From contig CALCXK010000026.1 in the NCBI GenBank assembly GCA_937905835.1, forward strand, positions 1-5,065: a stretch of DNA of 5,065 nucleotides, in the 5' to 3' direction. Under the pieces are notes generated by a model. The model was not told the DNA's origin. It saw only the letters and a program-made list of their open reading frames with translations, and did not search any database. Position 1 is the stretch's first letter; every line of letters begins with the position of its first letter. Both the position numbers and the translations under genes were made by a program. Positions 4,917 through 5,065 of the stretch are shown one piece after another. This DNA is from an uncultured Ilumatobacter sp. Lineage in GTDB: Bacteria > Actinomycetota > Acidimicrobiia > Acidimicrobiales > Ilumatobacteraceae.

Positions 4917-5065
4917 CCGGATTCCCTCCTGATCACTTATGCTGCGTTGACGCACTTTCGTTACAAGCTTTGGTTGACAAAGACCGCATTTCAACTCGTT
5001 GCTAACTCTACGACAGGAACGAGAAGTGGACCTTACTTGAGCTCCCGGGCCAAAAGAATCGAATA
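4917..5065 (-). other. upstream region of the EEP gene
   Basis: No gene is firmly supported here. On the - strand the EEP frame is open to the edge and contains a CGLC motif, but the ribosome binding site argues that translation starts at 4916. Another - strand frame reads YSILLARELK before a TAA at 5035-5033 and might be the tail of an upstream gene; that is very weak. On the + strand TTGACA at 4974-4979 resembles a -35 box, with TTGCTA at 4999-5004 as a poor -10 at a long 19-base spacing. A 5-bp stem CTTTG/CAAAG spans 4968-4982. No clear - strand promoter is seen; CATAAG on the - strand lies close upstream of the ribosome binding site but lacks a well-spaced -35. Confidence 0.3.
4924..4930 (-). 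promoter_or_regulatory. strong ribosome binding site deciding the EEP start
   Basis: On the - strand, AGGAGGG lies 7 bases before ATG 4916. A near-consensus site at ideal spacing makes this start much more likely than the TTG at 4994, which would add 26 residues ahead of the EEP fold. Confidence 0.8.

Overview
The window looks like a chromosomal accessory segment from a moderately GC-rich actinobacterium. That inference rests on codon use rich in G/C at third positions, GTG starts, a small protein beginning MWVFTETGFVSAV that resembles hypothetical proteins I associate with actinobacteria, and a CbbX/EccA-type AAA+ protein. No species-level marker is present, and there is no rRNA, tRNA, CRISPR array, transposase or integrase in view.

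Layout. At the left edge, 1-54 appears to be the last 17 codons of a + strand gene. It is followed by a ~177 bp leader with two overlapping, mutually exclusive hairpins; the second is terminator-like. A tight + strand cluster follows. It holds a dual-specificity/tyrosine phosphatase (232-936), a 109-aa small conserved-looking protein (936-1265, sharing 1 base with the previous stop) and a 68-aa unknown protein (1262-1468, overlapping by 4 bases). After a 45-base gap comes a 418-aa protein (1514-2770) that joins an N-terminal SIR2-like NAD-hydrolase-type domain to a C-terminal degenerate receiver-like domain.

The SIR2 gene runs tail-to-tail, with only 26 bp between stops, into a - strand pair. 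Read in its own direction, this pair is an endonuclease/exonuclease/phosphatase (EEP) superfamily enzyme (4916-4128), then after 23 bases a 435-aa protein (4104-2797) with a CesT/YbjN-like N-terminal region and a CbbX-type AAA+ ATPase domain. The EEP gene has an excellent ribosome binding site.

How they may work together (inference). The SIR2-like domain keeps the residues expected for NAD+ cleavage. Such domains are effectors in several anti-phage systems, where NAD+ depletion stops the infected cell. Here the sensor/partner slot seems to be filled by a receiver-like domain lacking the phospho-accepting aspartate. The neighbouring phosphatase and small proteins could be regulatory partners. 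The opposing EEP + AAA+ pair could form a separate ATP-driven nuclease module. The combination resembles a conflict/defence locus, but it matches no named system I can identify from sequence alone. Function remains a hypothesis. The domain calls for the phosphatase, SIR2, AAA+ and EEP proteins are solid on motifs.
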